Positions 25,763 to 34,180 of a DNA stretch of 64,000 bases are shown here, piece after piece. The DNA lies in the NCBI GenBank assembly GCA_041648505.1, contig JBAZOY010000002.1, positions 40,992 to 104,991 of the forward strand, written 5' to 3'. The notes under the pieces were generated by a model. The model ran no database searches. It was not told where the DNA came from and worked only from the letters and a program-made list of their open reading frames with translations. Each line of letters opens with the position of its first letter. Within the stretch, counting starts at the first letter, position 1. This DNA is from JBAZOY01 sp041648505. GTDB taxonomy: Bacteria; Desulfobacterota; Syntrophia; Syntrophales; CG2-30-49-12. The translations under genes were made by a program, and so were the position numbers.

Positions 25763-28171
25763 ATGTCCATCAGCCATAACGAAGCCTTTTCCCGCATCAT
25801 GATAGACAAGGCCCTTGAAGCGAGCGGCTGGAATCTACTGAACGATCAACAGATTCAATTCGAATATAACAATACAAGCGGCCGGGCTGATTATCTTTTA
25901 AAAGACAGCCTCGGGCGAGTCTTGTGTGTTCTCGAAGCCAAGCGCGAGGATCTCGATCCTTACGATGCCAAGGAGCAGGCCCGTGGTTATGCGGAAAATC
26001 TAAAGGCGCCGTTCATTATTTTATCCAATGGCCGGGAACATTGGTTCTGGAATTATGAGCGGGCAGACCAGCGCGATGCTTATCGCATCGAACGTCTGCC
26101 CTCGCGGGAAGATATGGAACGGATTCGGCTGAAGAATCTTCAGCCGCCACGACCACTACAATCAGAAGTCATTCGCCCGGAATATTTACGTACTTTGCGC
26201 CATGATCTATCCGTACGCGGATATCAAATTCGTGCTTTGGATGAAATTGCCAAGGAATTTGACGATGTTGGCCGCCGCAAGTTCCTCTTGGAAATGGCGA
26301 CCGGCACCGGAAAGACGCTCCTCTGTGCTGCCTTGATTCGTCGCTTTCTTGTGACTCGTAATGCCGAAAGGGTACTCTTCATTGTTGACCGCATTGAACT
26401 CGCAAAACAGACGATGGAGGATTTCAACGTCATTCTCAGCGAATATAAGCCGGTGATCTATAAAACAGCCCGTCGTACCGGTGAATTGCTGGGTTCTTCG
26501 GTGGTGATCGCCACTATTCAATCTCTTATGGTTAATCGCCGTTATCGCGAAGAATTTACGCCGTTTTACTTCGACCTCGTCATTAATGACGAGGCGCATC
26601 GTTCCATTTATGGCGATGCCCGAGAGGCGGTGCAGTTCTTTCAGGCGACACGCATCGGCCTGACCGCCACGCCCAAGGCCTATCTCAAGAACGTCAACAT
26701 CGAGCAGCTTGCAGCGGAAGAGCCGAAAGCGCTGGAGGCGCGTCAGCTCCGCGACACCTATCATTACTTCGGCTGTGAGCCCGGTTTTCCCACCTTCCAT
26801 TACGACATCACCGATGCCGTCCAGGACTCGGAAGGCCCCTTCCTCTGCCTTCCCAAGATTATCGACTGCCGCTCGGACATTACGACACAGTCATTGCAGG
26901 AAGCAGGCTGGACCGTGGTCGTCAATGAGCAGGAGGAAAACTTCAAAATCCAGGACTTGGAGCGAAAGATCTTCACGCCCCATCGTAACCGCGTCATGTG
27001 TGAAGCATTTTTGCGGGAAGCCCAGCGAGACCCTACAGGCGAAATCGGAAAATCCATTATTTTTGCCGTCAATCAGACACATGCCACATCACTCACCAAG
27101 ATTCTGAACGAGCTCAAACCGGGTATTGCCCTCACCATCACGTCACGAATCCCGGAGGCATCGTCGCTATCCAAAGAATTCCGCGACGGCAAGCGTTCCG
27201 AGCGCATTGCTGTATCGGTTGACATGCTCTCGACCGGCTACAACTGCTGCGACCTGCTAAATGTCGTTCTTATGCGACCGATCTTCTCGCCAACCGAATA
27301 CATCCAAATTAAAGGGAGGGGAACGCGGCGCTTCACCTTCGTGGTCGGCAATACCGAATACGAGAAGAAGCATTACTTCCTGCTCGATTTCTGCGCAGTT
27401 GCCGAATACTTCGAGGAAACTTATGACTATGCCGCGCCACTGAAGGTGCCTCCAGGAAGCCGTGGCGCACCGGCCCGCTATGACCCAGTTGGGACACGTG
27501 AATCCGAAACGCCCTACGGAAGCGACCAGGAAACCGATACACACCGAGAAATTCCTGTCTGGGAAGGGACAGACCGCATCGTCAGTCAGGAAGTTCGCAT
27601 CGTCGGGCCGAATGGTGAGAAGGTAGATGTGATGACCTTCCGCGGCTCCTTTGAACGTGACCTCCGGGAGTTTGCCGAGGATAACACTGACCTGCAAGAT
27701 GCCGTTGCCACCGAGGACGACGATGCTATCGAGACAATTATCCAGGAGCGTTTCTACCACCGCCCCGAGATGTTCTATGCGCCGGACAAGCTCATGATTT
27801 CCTACGGAGTGCCGGCCCCAACCCCGGCCTTCGTCTACAACGCCCTGGGCAAGCGGCCTCTCCCGACAAAAGACAAGGTAGTCACGGATACAGTGGACTC
27901 CATTGCCGCCCGCTTCAACCTGCGCTACAGCGACCAGAAATGGCTTAATGCCACCGCCGAACTGGTTAGCGAGGATTCCCAAGCCCTTTCAGACTTCCTC
28001 GCCGGTCGATATAACCGGCTTTTCGAGCGGAGTCAGTTCCGCACTCTGGGTGGACTGCCCGCGCTTACGCGATTCGCCGAAAGGGATAACGTTTTCGAGG
28101 CGCTCCGGCAGTCATCCCTTGTCGAGTGTTCCCGTTATGCCCTGAAGTCAGGAGCTTCTACCCATGCCTAA
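25763..28171 (+). CDS. hsdR: Type I restriction enzyme, R subunit
   Basis: 802 aa from the ATG at 25763, after AGGAAG. The N-terminal nuclease has the PD-(D/E)xK signature (RADYLLKD...VLEAKRED, about residues 35-62). A superfamily 2 helicase/translocase follows, with Walker A MATGTGKTLL (about 175-185), Walker B NDEAHRS, motif III GLTATP and motif VI QIKGRGTRR. The C-terminal part binds the M/S complex. The enzyme translocates and cuts unmodified DNA. It heads a tight operon with hsdM, hsdS and a fourth gene (overlaps of 8, 4 and 4 bp). The higher GC than neighbouring genes suggests transfer. Confidence 0.96.
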   Translation: MSISHNEAFSRIMIDKALEASGWNLLNDQQIQFEYNNTSGRADYLLKDSLGRVLCVLEAKREDLDPYDAKEQARGYAENLKAPFIILSNGREHWFWNYERADQRDAYRIERLPSREDMERIRLKNLQPPRPLQSEVIRPEYLRTLRHDLSVRGYQIRALDEIAKEFDDVGRRKFLLEMATGTGKTLLCAALIRRFLVTRNAERVLFIVDRIELAKQTMEDFNVILSEYKPVIYKTARRTGELLGSSVVIATIQSLMVNRRYREEFTPFYFDLVINDEAHRSIYGDAREAVQFFQATRIGLTATPKAYLKNVNIEQLAAEEPKALEARQLRDTYHYFGCEPGFPTFHYDITDAVQDSEGPFLCLPKIIDCRSDITTQSLQEAGWTVVVNEQEENFKIQDLERKIFTPHRNRVMCEAFLREAQRDPTGEIGKSIIFAVNQTHATSLTKILNELKPGIALTITSRIPEASSLSKEFRDGKRSERIAVSVDMLSTGYNCCDLLNVVLMRPIFSPTEYIQIKGRGTRRFTFVVGNTEYEKKHYFLLDFCAVAEYFEETYDYAAPLKVPPGSRGAPARYDPVGTRESETPYGSDQETDTHREIPVWEGTDRIVSQEVRIVGPNGEKVDVMTFRGSFERDLREFAEDNTDLQDAVATEDDDAIETIIQERFYHRPEMFYAPDKLMISYGVPAPTPAFVYNALGKRPLPTKDKVVTDTVDSIAARFNLRYSDQKWLNATAELVSEDSQALSDFLAGRYNRLFERSQFRTLGGLPALTRFAERDNVFEALRQSSLVECSRYALKSGASTHA

Positions 28172-29690
28172 ACCTGAAACGCAAAATAAATCCCTTGCCA
28201 CTTCGAAGAATGGCAACGGATTCAATTTTTTCTCCTCCGGACTCCGCCAGAAGGTGGACCAACTCATGAATATCCTGTGGGCGGGTGGCGTCAACAACCC
28301 GATGGATTCCATCGAGCAGCTTTCCTACCTCATCTTCTTGAGGCTGCTGTCGGAGCGGGACGAACAGGCCGCCTTTATCGAGAAGGGCTACCAGCGCATC
28401 TTTGCCGATCAATGGGCGAAATATGCCTGGGGGAATTTTGTCACCCTGACCGGCCCGCAACTCTTTGACGCCGTGCGCAGCGCCATTGAAAAACTTCACG
28501 AACTTCCTGGTCTTTCCGCAACGGGGCAAATGCTCTTTCGTGGTTCCTTCCTTAAGATTTACGATCCGCCGACTCTCAAGGCGGTCATCGAGACCATCCA
28601 TCAAATGGACCTTGCACCTCACGAAGGGCATGATCTCAAAGGAGACATGTACGAGTACCTGCTCAGTAAACTATCTCAATCGGGAACCAACGGCCAGTTC
28701 CGCACGCCGCGCCATATCATCGATCTGATCGTTGCACTGGTGGCCCCGCAGCCGGGTATGCGCATCTGTGACCCCGCCTGCGGCACGGCGGGTTTTCTTA
28801 TTTCCAGTTATACTCATATCTTGCGGAACCACACCAAACCCGCCGACCTTGCCCGCGGCATAATAGACGGCCAAACGCTCAAGAATGCCCAATGGAAGTT
28901 CCTCGATCAACACGCCTTCACCGGCTTCGACAATGACGCCAATATGGTGAAGATCGCCATCCTCAATCTCTACTTGCACCAGCTTGAGAAGGCCCGCATC
29001 GAGCACCACAACCCGCTCACGACCACCCAAGGAGGCGAGTACCCAGGACCGAAGTACGACATCATCCTTACCAATCCTCCCTTTGCAGGAAGAGTGCAGA
29101 AGGAGAGCATCCTCGCCGACATTGGTCTCGACACCCGCGACACCGAGCTGCTTTTTCTCAAGTGGTTTCTTGACCATCTGACCGACAATGGTCGTGCCGG
29201 GGTTATCGTACCCAATGGTGTTCTCTTCGGCTCTGGCAAGGCAGACCGCAAGGTACGCGAACTGCTCCTCACCACCTGTGAACTCCAGGCCGTCATCGCC
29301 CTGCCGTCAGGGATATTCAAGCCTTACTCCGGCGTCGGCACGGCTATATTCATCTTTCAGAAAGGTCACCCCACTGAATCGGTCTGGTTCTATGAACTCA
29401 CGGCCGACGGTCTCTCTCTCGACGACAAGCGGGCGCCCATCGAGGCCAACAACATTCCCGATATTCTCGCCAAGTGGCCCACCCGCGAGGAAGGTCCAAA
29501 CAGCTTCCGCGTGCCGGTAGAAAAGATTCGCGAAAACGGCTGGCAGCTCATGCCCGGTCGCTACAAGCCCGTGCGGCTCGACGCGGTGGTGCATGAAGCT
29601 CCGGCGGACATTCTGGCGGATGTAATTCGGCTGGAGGTTGAAATTACCGAACGGGCAAAGGCGTTGATGGAAGAATTGGCAGCGAAATGA
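28164..29690 (+). CDS. hsdM: Type I restriction-modification, DNA N6-adenine methyltransferase
   Basis: 508 aa. The N-terminal HsdM_N helical domain (about 25-160) is followed by the methylase core: SAM-binding motif I in DPACGTAGFL (about 205-215) and catalytic motif IV NPPF in LTNPPFAGR (about 305-312). These place it as an adenine-N6 methylase that protects host DNA as M2S. The start overlaps the hsdR stop and the end overlaps hsdS, so the subunits are made together. Strongly GC-rich in its central part. Confidence 0.97.
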   Translation: MPKPETQNKSLATSKNGNGFNFFSSGLRQKVDQLMNILWAGGVNNPMDSIEQLSYLIFLRLLSERDEQAAFIEKGYQRIFADQWAKYAWGNFVTLTGPQLFDAVRSAIEKLHELPGLSATGQMLFRGSFLKIYDPPTLKAVIETIHQMDLAPHEGHDLKGDMYEYLLSKLSQSGTNGQFRTPRHIIDLIVALVAPQPGMRICDPACGTAGFLISSYTHILRNHTKPADLARGIIDGQTLKNAQWKFLDQHAFTGFDNDANMVKIAILNLYLHQLEKARIEHHNPLTTTQGGEYPGPKYDIILTNPPFAGRVQKESILADIGLDTRDTELLFLKWFLDHLTDNGRAGVIVPNGVLFGSGKADRKVRELLLTTCELQAVIALPSGIFKPYSGVGTAIFIFQKGHPTESVWFYELTADGLSLDDKRAPIEANNIPDILAKWPTREEGPNSFRVPVEKIRENGWQLMPGRYKPVRLDAVVHEAPADILADVIRLEVEITERAKALMEELAAK

Positions 29691-30802
29691 GCAAGGCCGA
29701 AGTTACTTTCTTGCGTGATATTTGTCGCCCGCGTCAGTGGCCAACGCTGTCTATGGTTGATTTAGTGCCAGCAGGGTTCCCAGTCTATGGTGCTAACGGT
29801 CGTATTGGCTTCGCTCCAACTTTCACTCATGAGAAGCCAGTTCTGCTTGTGGGTTGTAGAGGATCATGCGGAACTCTTCACATCACCGAGCCGCGTTCGT
29901 ATGCGAATGGCAATGCCATGGCCCTCGACAACTTCGATGAATCAAAAGCCAATTTTCGATGGATTTACTACTTCCTCTCTGCAAGAGGCTTCTCTGATGT
30001 CATATCAGGATCATCTCAGCCGCAGATTACTCAAAGCAATATTGGTGGGATTGAACTACCACCGCTTCCATCGCTTGACGAGCAGGAAAGGATCGTGCGG
30101 GTTATAGATGAAGCGGACGCATTGCGGCGACTCCGTACGCAAGCTAACCAACGGACCGATGCGCTAATTTCTAGCATGTTCAATAGGATGTTCGGTGATC
30201 CGCTTTCGAATCCCAAAGGCAATAAAGTAGTACGACTCGCAGAGCTGACAAAGAGAATCACTGACGGAGTGCATCTGCGGCCGGATTATACCGAGTCAGG
30301 CATCCCGTTTATTTCAGTTAAAGACATCACAACCGGCAAACTCAAGTTCGATGGATGCAAATATATCAGTCAAGCAGATCACGAGAGATTCACCAAGCGA
30401 TGCAAGCCTGAGCACCTCGATATTCTTTACACTAAAGTCGGGGCTACTTACGGACGAGCCGCTCTTGTCGAAACGACACAAGAGTTCTCGATATACGTCA
30501 GCGTTTGTTTGATAAAACCTGACAGGACGGTGGTAGATTCCCACTTTCTGAATGCGGCGATGAACACAATTGCAGTGAAGCGGCAAGCGGATCAGCGGAT
30601 AAAAGGAATCGGTGTTCCAGACCTGCACTTAGATCAAATTAGGGAATTTTTAATTCCTATTCCACCGCTAGGACTACAGCGAGAGTTTGCTGCTTATGTA
30701 GCTCAAGTTCATGAGTTGGAAGCCACACAAGCCTCAAGTCATACGCGGTTGGATGACCTGTTCCAATCCCTCTTGCACCGCGCCTTTCAGGGGGAGCTAT
30801 GA
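29687..30802 (+). CDS. hsdS: Type I restriction-modification, specificity subunit
   Basis: 371 aa with two target-recognition halves, each followed by a conserved helix. The first ends in LPPLPSLDEQERIVRVIDEADALRR-like sequence (about 125-150); the second ends in IPPLGLQREFAAYVAQVHELE (about 325-345). The first half is short at its N-terminus (it begins directly at FLRDICRPRQW), but two half-sites are still recognisable, so a bipartite target is likely. GC is lower than in hsdM, as is common for exchangeable specificity genes. ATGA overlaps link it to hsdM and to the next gene. Confidence 0.94.
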   Translation: MSKAEVTFLRDICRPRQWPTLSMVDLVPAGFPVYGANGRIGFAPTFTHEKPVLLVGCRGSCGTLHITEPRSYANGNAMALDNFDESKANFRWIYYFLSARGFSDVISGSSQPQITQSNIGGIELPPLPSLDEQERIVRVIDEADALRRLRTQANQRTDALISSMFNRMFGDPLSNPKGNKVVRLAELTKRITDGVHLRPDYTESGIPFISVKDITTGKLKFDGCKYISQADHERFTKRCKPEHLDILYTKVGATYGRAALVETTQEFSIYVSVCLIKPDRTVVDSHFLNAAMNTIAVKRQADQRIKGIGVPDLHLDQIREFLIPIPPLGLQREFAAYVAQVHELEATQASSHTRLDDLFQSLLHRAFQGEL

Positions 30803-31635
30803 GCGGCAGTCTACGCCATGCATGGGAATACCTTGCCGTTGACCTTTGGGAGCCTCTCGCCAATTATTCCACCAGGGATACCGCTACGCCGCCGGACCTG
30901 TTCAGCGACCTCTTCGTAACAGCGGACGACTTTCTCTCCCCCCATCCGACGGACTCGGAGCTTGAGGAAGCCCGCAACAATTCGGACATGGCGAGGCAAC
31001 GCTTCCTTGCCCTCAAGGGGACCGATTTTGCCAGTGAATCTGCCATTGTGAACTTTCTCGAAGAAGTGAACAAAGTCATCGCCGATTACGAGATCACTGG
31101 TTATGAGGATTTCTATCGACGGCTGCTCCGTGACGTCCTCCATAAATTCAACCTGCGCTACCGTTTGGATTATCCCTTTACTCTGCGTTTCCTCCTTCCA
31201 GGTTCCTTCACCAATCTTTATGCCGAACTTCATCGATTAAACAGCAACAACAGCCATCTCGCCGTATTGCTGACCGACTTCGAGAAGGCCTTCGACCGTT
31301 ACGCCCGGAACCAAGACCCCACCGATCTCAAAACCTGTATTGGCAATGCCAGCAAGTATGTGGAAGGGTTAGCAGGCGTTACCTGTGGTAAATCAGGATC
31401 GCTTGGCGATCTGTGTAAAGAAATCAAGGATTGGCCACATTCGGCAGTTCAAGCGGCGTTGACAAAACTCTACGGTTTCTGTTCAGATTATCCCGGCATC
31501 CGGCATGCCAGCAACCCTGCCGGTGTGCGCCGTGAACTGAATGCGAGAGACGTAACGCTGGCAAGCCTTCTATTGCTGAGCTTTTCGGGATATGTGTCCA
31601 AGAACATTGATGAACAAGTTATCCTTGGAATATAA
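30799..31635 (+). CDS. Fourth gene of the hsd operon; possible abortive-infection/HEPN-like protein
   Basis: 278 aa, mostly helical, no signal or membrane segment. The last third (about residues 185-275: ASKYVEGLAG, SGSLGDLCKEI, LYGFCSDYPGIRHASNPAG, SLLLLSFSGYVS) resembles the C-terminal part of abortive-infection (Abi_C) or HEPN-type proteins seen near restriction systems; GIRH could be part of an R-X4-6-H nuclease-like site, but this is a guess. The ATG overlaps the hsdS stop by 4 bp, so it is translated with the restriction subunits, and an accessory defence role is likely. Family assignment is uncertain. Confidence 0.6.
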   Translation: MSGSLRHAWEYLAVDLWEPLANYSTRDTATPPDLFSDLFVTADDFLSPHPTDSELEEARNNSDMARQRFLALKGTDFASESAIVNFLEEVNKVIADYEITGYEDFYRRLLRDVLHKFNLRYRLDYPFTLRFLLPGSFTNLYAELHRLNSNNSHLAVLLTDFEKAFDRYARNQDPTDLKTCIGNASKYVEGLAGVTCGKSGSLGDLCKEIKDWPHSAVQAALTKLYGFCSDYPGIRHASNPAGVRRELNARDVTLASLLLLSFSGYVSKNIDEQVILGI

Positions 31636-31788
31636 GTTTGAGAAATCGTTCCTATTGTGAACCAGCAGGACTGCGAAATTAAGTTTTGACATCGCTTTCT
31701 AAATATCCTTTAATATCAGTATCATCTTCAATATGGTTTGTCCTCTATTTGGCTTTTCGGGAGGTGTATATAAGAAATAATTATTCTC

Positions 31789-31817
31789 TTGACATAGAAA
31801 GATAAACTTATTATATA
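31789..31817 (+). promoter_or_regulatory. Sigma70-type promoter of the XRE/ImmA gene
   Basis: TTGACA (31789-31794), 17-base spacer, TATATA (31812-31817), about 27 bp before the ATG at 31844, with CGGAGGA as ribosome site. The self-complementary TATATATA region may also be the operator of the encoded XRE protein. Confidence 0.65.
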
Positions 31818-31843
31818 TAGTAAACACAAACGGAGGAATACAC

Positions 31844-32983
31844 ATGCCGACTAATGATCTGGCAGATCGATTAAGGAAAGCCCGTGAGTCAGCGGGTTTG
31901 ACTCTCGGCGAAGCTGCAATGAGACTCGGCTTTGCCAATTATCAGACTTTGAGCAACATTGAAAAAGGGGAACGCGACGTCAAGGCAAGCGAATTGGCTC
32001 TCTTTGCCCGAACCTACTTCTGCAATCTAAACACACTTCTCATGGGTAATGATCAACCTGCGTCAGCAATGCATCTTCTCTGGCGAAGAGCACCGACCGG
32101 AGAAAGAAAAAAAGAAATCGAAGCTTACATAAAGAATCGGTTTGAACAGTATCGCCTTATCGAACGGCTGCTGGAAATCGATACAGACATTGATTCGCGG
32201 CTGATTACCGTCAAACCGGCAGACATCCGCACGAACATTCAAATTGACGGTCTGGCTTCAAAGATCGGCAATATGTTGAACTTGGGCAGCAGACCGGCCC
32301 TTTCACTCCAAAAAGTAATGGAGCAGATCCTACAGATAAAGCTTCTTTTTGTAGAACTTTCGGACTTCGGTTCGGCGGCATCAACCATCCATCCGGAACT
32401 CGGTGCCGCGATTATAGTCAATAATGAAGAGGCTCCGTGGCGGATTAATTTTACCCTTGCCCATGAATTGTTTCACATCATCACGTGGGATACGTTGAGC
32501 CCCTTGGACATGGAAAACGATGAACAGTTTTTCTCAGAGATCGAAAGGAAAGCAGATCGATTTGCATCCGCTCTTCTCCTTCCGGAAGCAGAAATTCGAC
32601 AAGAACTGGCCAAAAGGGTTATAGAACAAAAACTTCCCTATTCTGATATCGTCGATGTAGCCCGCGAATTCGGTGTTTCCACATCGGCCCTGCTCTATCG
32701 CATGGCTAATTTACGGCTTATGCCTTGGGAGAAGGCAAATGATTTATCGAAAAACGATGAATTAGCTATGATAGACCATCGCATCAGAAAAGATTCTCCG
32801 AATGAAGCCCCCGTATCGGAGCGCTTTATCCTTCTTTCGGGTAAGTGTCTCAGAAAAGGGCTGATTTCTCATGGTAAGTTTGCTGAGATTCTCGGTATAG
32901 ATCGCGCAGACATTGACGAACTTCTGGAATCTCGAGGATTGACCGATATGGAGGGTGAATCGCTTGAGATTATGGCTTCTTGA
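31844..32983 (+). CDS. XRE-type HTH plus ImmA/IrrE metallopeptidase protein
   Basis: 379 aa. The N-terminal helix-turn-helix (about residues 5-65: LRKARESAGLTLGEAAMRLG, NYQTLSNIEKGERDV) is followed by a linker and a zinc peptidase domain with HELFH at residues 207-211 and a downstream Glu in ERKADRFASALLLPE. Proteins of this kind (COG2856) act as antitoxins or as stress/phage regulators that cleave a repressor. Its end overlaps the PIN-domain gene by 20 bp, the layout of a toxin-antitoxin pair. The last ~70 residues carry a second small helical domain. Confidence 0.9.
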   Translation: MPTNDLADRLRKARESAGLTLGEAAMRLGFANYQTLSNIEKGERDVKASELALFARTYFCNLNTLLMGNDQPASAMHLLWRRAPTGERKKEIEAYIKNRFEQYRLIERLLEIDTDIDSRLITVKPADIRTNIQIDGLASKIGNMLNLGSRPALSLQKVMEQILQIKLLFVELSDFGSAASTIHPELGAAIIVNNEEAPWRINFTLAHELFHIITWDTLSPLDMENDEQFFSEIERKADRFASALLLPEAEIRQELAKRVIEQKLPYSDIVDVAREFGVSTSALLYRMANLRLMPWEKANDLSKNDELAMIDHRIRKDSPNEAPVSERFILLSGKCLRKGLISHGKFAEILGIDRADIDELLESRGLTDMEGESLEIMAS

Positions 32984-33488
32984 TGCCGATGTTGTCATCA
33001 AATTCCTTGAGATTGATGTCTTCGACAAGCTGGCTGGTATGCATGAGCTTCATGTTGCCTCATCCGTCATCGACGAGGTCAAATATTATCGCAGGAACGG
33101 CAAAAAAATCCCCGTTAACTTTCGACAGCAATACATCGATACCTGCAAAGTTATTGAATCTACTGCGTTAATAAAAGAAATCCAAGATGTTCTGAAATGC
33201 CTTCCCTTATTGAAACAAGAGGCCATTCACACGGGCGAACTCGAATCCCTCGCCATTCTTGTGAGGGAGGAAGCATTGACACTGTGTACTTTTGATGCTG
33301 CGGCGATTCGAACATTGCCGTTTCTCGGCATGACCGAACGAGCTATATCGGCAGAGCAGCTTCTCAACTTATCCGGATTAACCCTGGCCTCCGGTCATAA
33401 ACTCGATGTTCAATTATCGGAAGATTATTTTAGAAGCAATATGGATGAGGGAAAGAAGGCTTTCATCTATTCAATAGGAAAGAAATGA
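32964..33488 (+). CDS. PIN-domain protein, likely toxin partner
   Basis: 174 aa from a TTG at 32964, with GGAGGG 8 nt upstream; a GTG at 32955 has no room for a ribosome site. The four acidic positions of PIN nucleases are visible: Asp in LLDADVVI, Glu in SSVIDEVKYY, Glu in HTGELESLAIL and Asp in LCTFDAAAIRTL. PIN toxins cut RNA (often tRNA). The overlap with the XRE/ImmA-IrrE gene suggests that gene controls it or acts as antitoxin. This pairing, with a metallopeptidase regulator instead of a small antitoxin, is less usual. Confidence 0.75.
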   Translation: MRLWLLDADVVIKFLEIDVFDKLAGMHELHVASSVIDEVKYYRRNGKKIPVNFRQQYIDTCKVIESTALIKEIQDVLKCLPLLKQEAIHTGELESLAILVREEALTLCTFDAAAIRTLPFLGMTERAISAEQLLNLSGLTLASGHKLDVQLSEDYFRSNMDEGKKAFIYSIGKK

Positions 33489-33499
33489 TGAATAAAGAA

Positions 33500-33537
33500 A
33501 GCCCCAGGGCATTGCGGTAACAATGACCTGGGGCTTC
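33500..33537 (+). terminator. Long hairpin after the PIN gene
   Basis: AAGCCCCAGG (33500-33509) pairs with CCTGGGGCTT (33528-33537); inside, CATTG pairs with CAATG around a 6-base loop. It lies 12 bases after the PIN stop. No long T tract follows, so termination is likely but not certain. Confidence 0.6.
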
Positions 33538-33645
33538 CAACATGGTAAGGTTGGATACTTGAACCCACCGTCGGTTAATTTTGTACCAGATCTTTCTTGG
33601 GATTTCAAGCAGTGAAACGGTTTCCGGAAGAGAGGTGAATGATAT

Positions 33646-33819
33646 ATGGCGAAAAACCCACCGCCCGGTGACGGGCATAGACATGGAGCTGTCCGGGATA
33701 GGTCACAGGTTTACAATCCTGTCAACGATCGCTGGACAAAGCGAGATACGGAAACCGGAAAATTTATGGACCAAAAGGCGGACGATAAACCTTTTAAGGG
33801 AATCCGCAAGGAAGATTAA
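33646..33819 (+). CDS. Small conserved basic protein (57 aa)
   Basis: 57 aa, hydrophilic: it opens MAKNPPPGDGHRHGAVRDRS and has the central block YNP-VNDRW-TKRDTETGKFMD. I recall this KRDTETG(K/R)FMD pattern from short proteins of unknown function in many bacteria, often in accessory DNA, but no function is known to me. AGAGAGGTG precedes the ATG at a fitting distance. The gene lies between two strong hairpins (33500-33537 and 33828-33862), so it is a separate transcription unit at the right edge of the defence island. A longer open frame in another register here (33581-33880) is not the coding one. Confidence 0.7.
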   Translation: MAKNPPPGDGHRHGAVRDRSQVYNPVNDRWTKRDTETGKFMDQKADDKPFKGIRKED

Positions 33820-33827
33820 GAGGAATA

Positions 33828-33862
33828 ACTTGCAGGGTTGGACGACCTCCAACCCTGCAAGT
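33828..33862 (+). terminator. Perfect 14-bp hairpin
   Basis: ACTTGCAGGGTTGG, 7-base loop, exact complement CCAACCCTGCAAGT, 8 bases after the stop of the 57-aa gene. Most likely the transcript end, though only a short T-rich stretch follows. Confidence 0.7.
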
Positions 33863-34180
33863 CTCATTGTCTCCATGTAGGGGAAATAGCTTGTAAATTA
33901 TGGGCGGAAAGTCCGCAATTACAGCCCAATGATGAGTAACCAATTTAGCATTTTTTTTAGAAATTTATCAATCGCTCTTGCACATTGCCAAAGGAAAGCT
34001 GCTACGAAAACGCGTTTTCTCAAAAACACGACTTCAATAAATAATGGATAATCTTTCGGTATAGTCAAGGGCGTTGATAATTAGGTGTACCCTATAATCA
34101 GGTCAGGACTTGTTTTGACGGTGTCTGTCAAGTCAAATATAGGTCAGGACATCTGACTTCTGTCTTTTTGGTAGACCAAT
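33863..34180. other. Intergenic region before cusA with short repeats
   Basis: About 320 bases with no gene. The direct repeat AGGTCAGGAC occurs at 34100-34109 and 34141-34150, and TTGAC...GTCAA (about 34115-34131) forms a 5-bp inverted repeat between them. These could be sites of a metal-responsive regulator for the RND pump, but no regulator gene is near. Confidence 0.4.

Noticed and set aside
33581..33880. 99-codon plus-strand frame
   Set aside because: Out of frame with the better-supported 57-aa gene at 33646-33819, which has a ribosome site and a recognisable pattern; the long frame also runs through the perfect hairpin.
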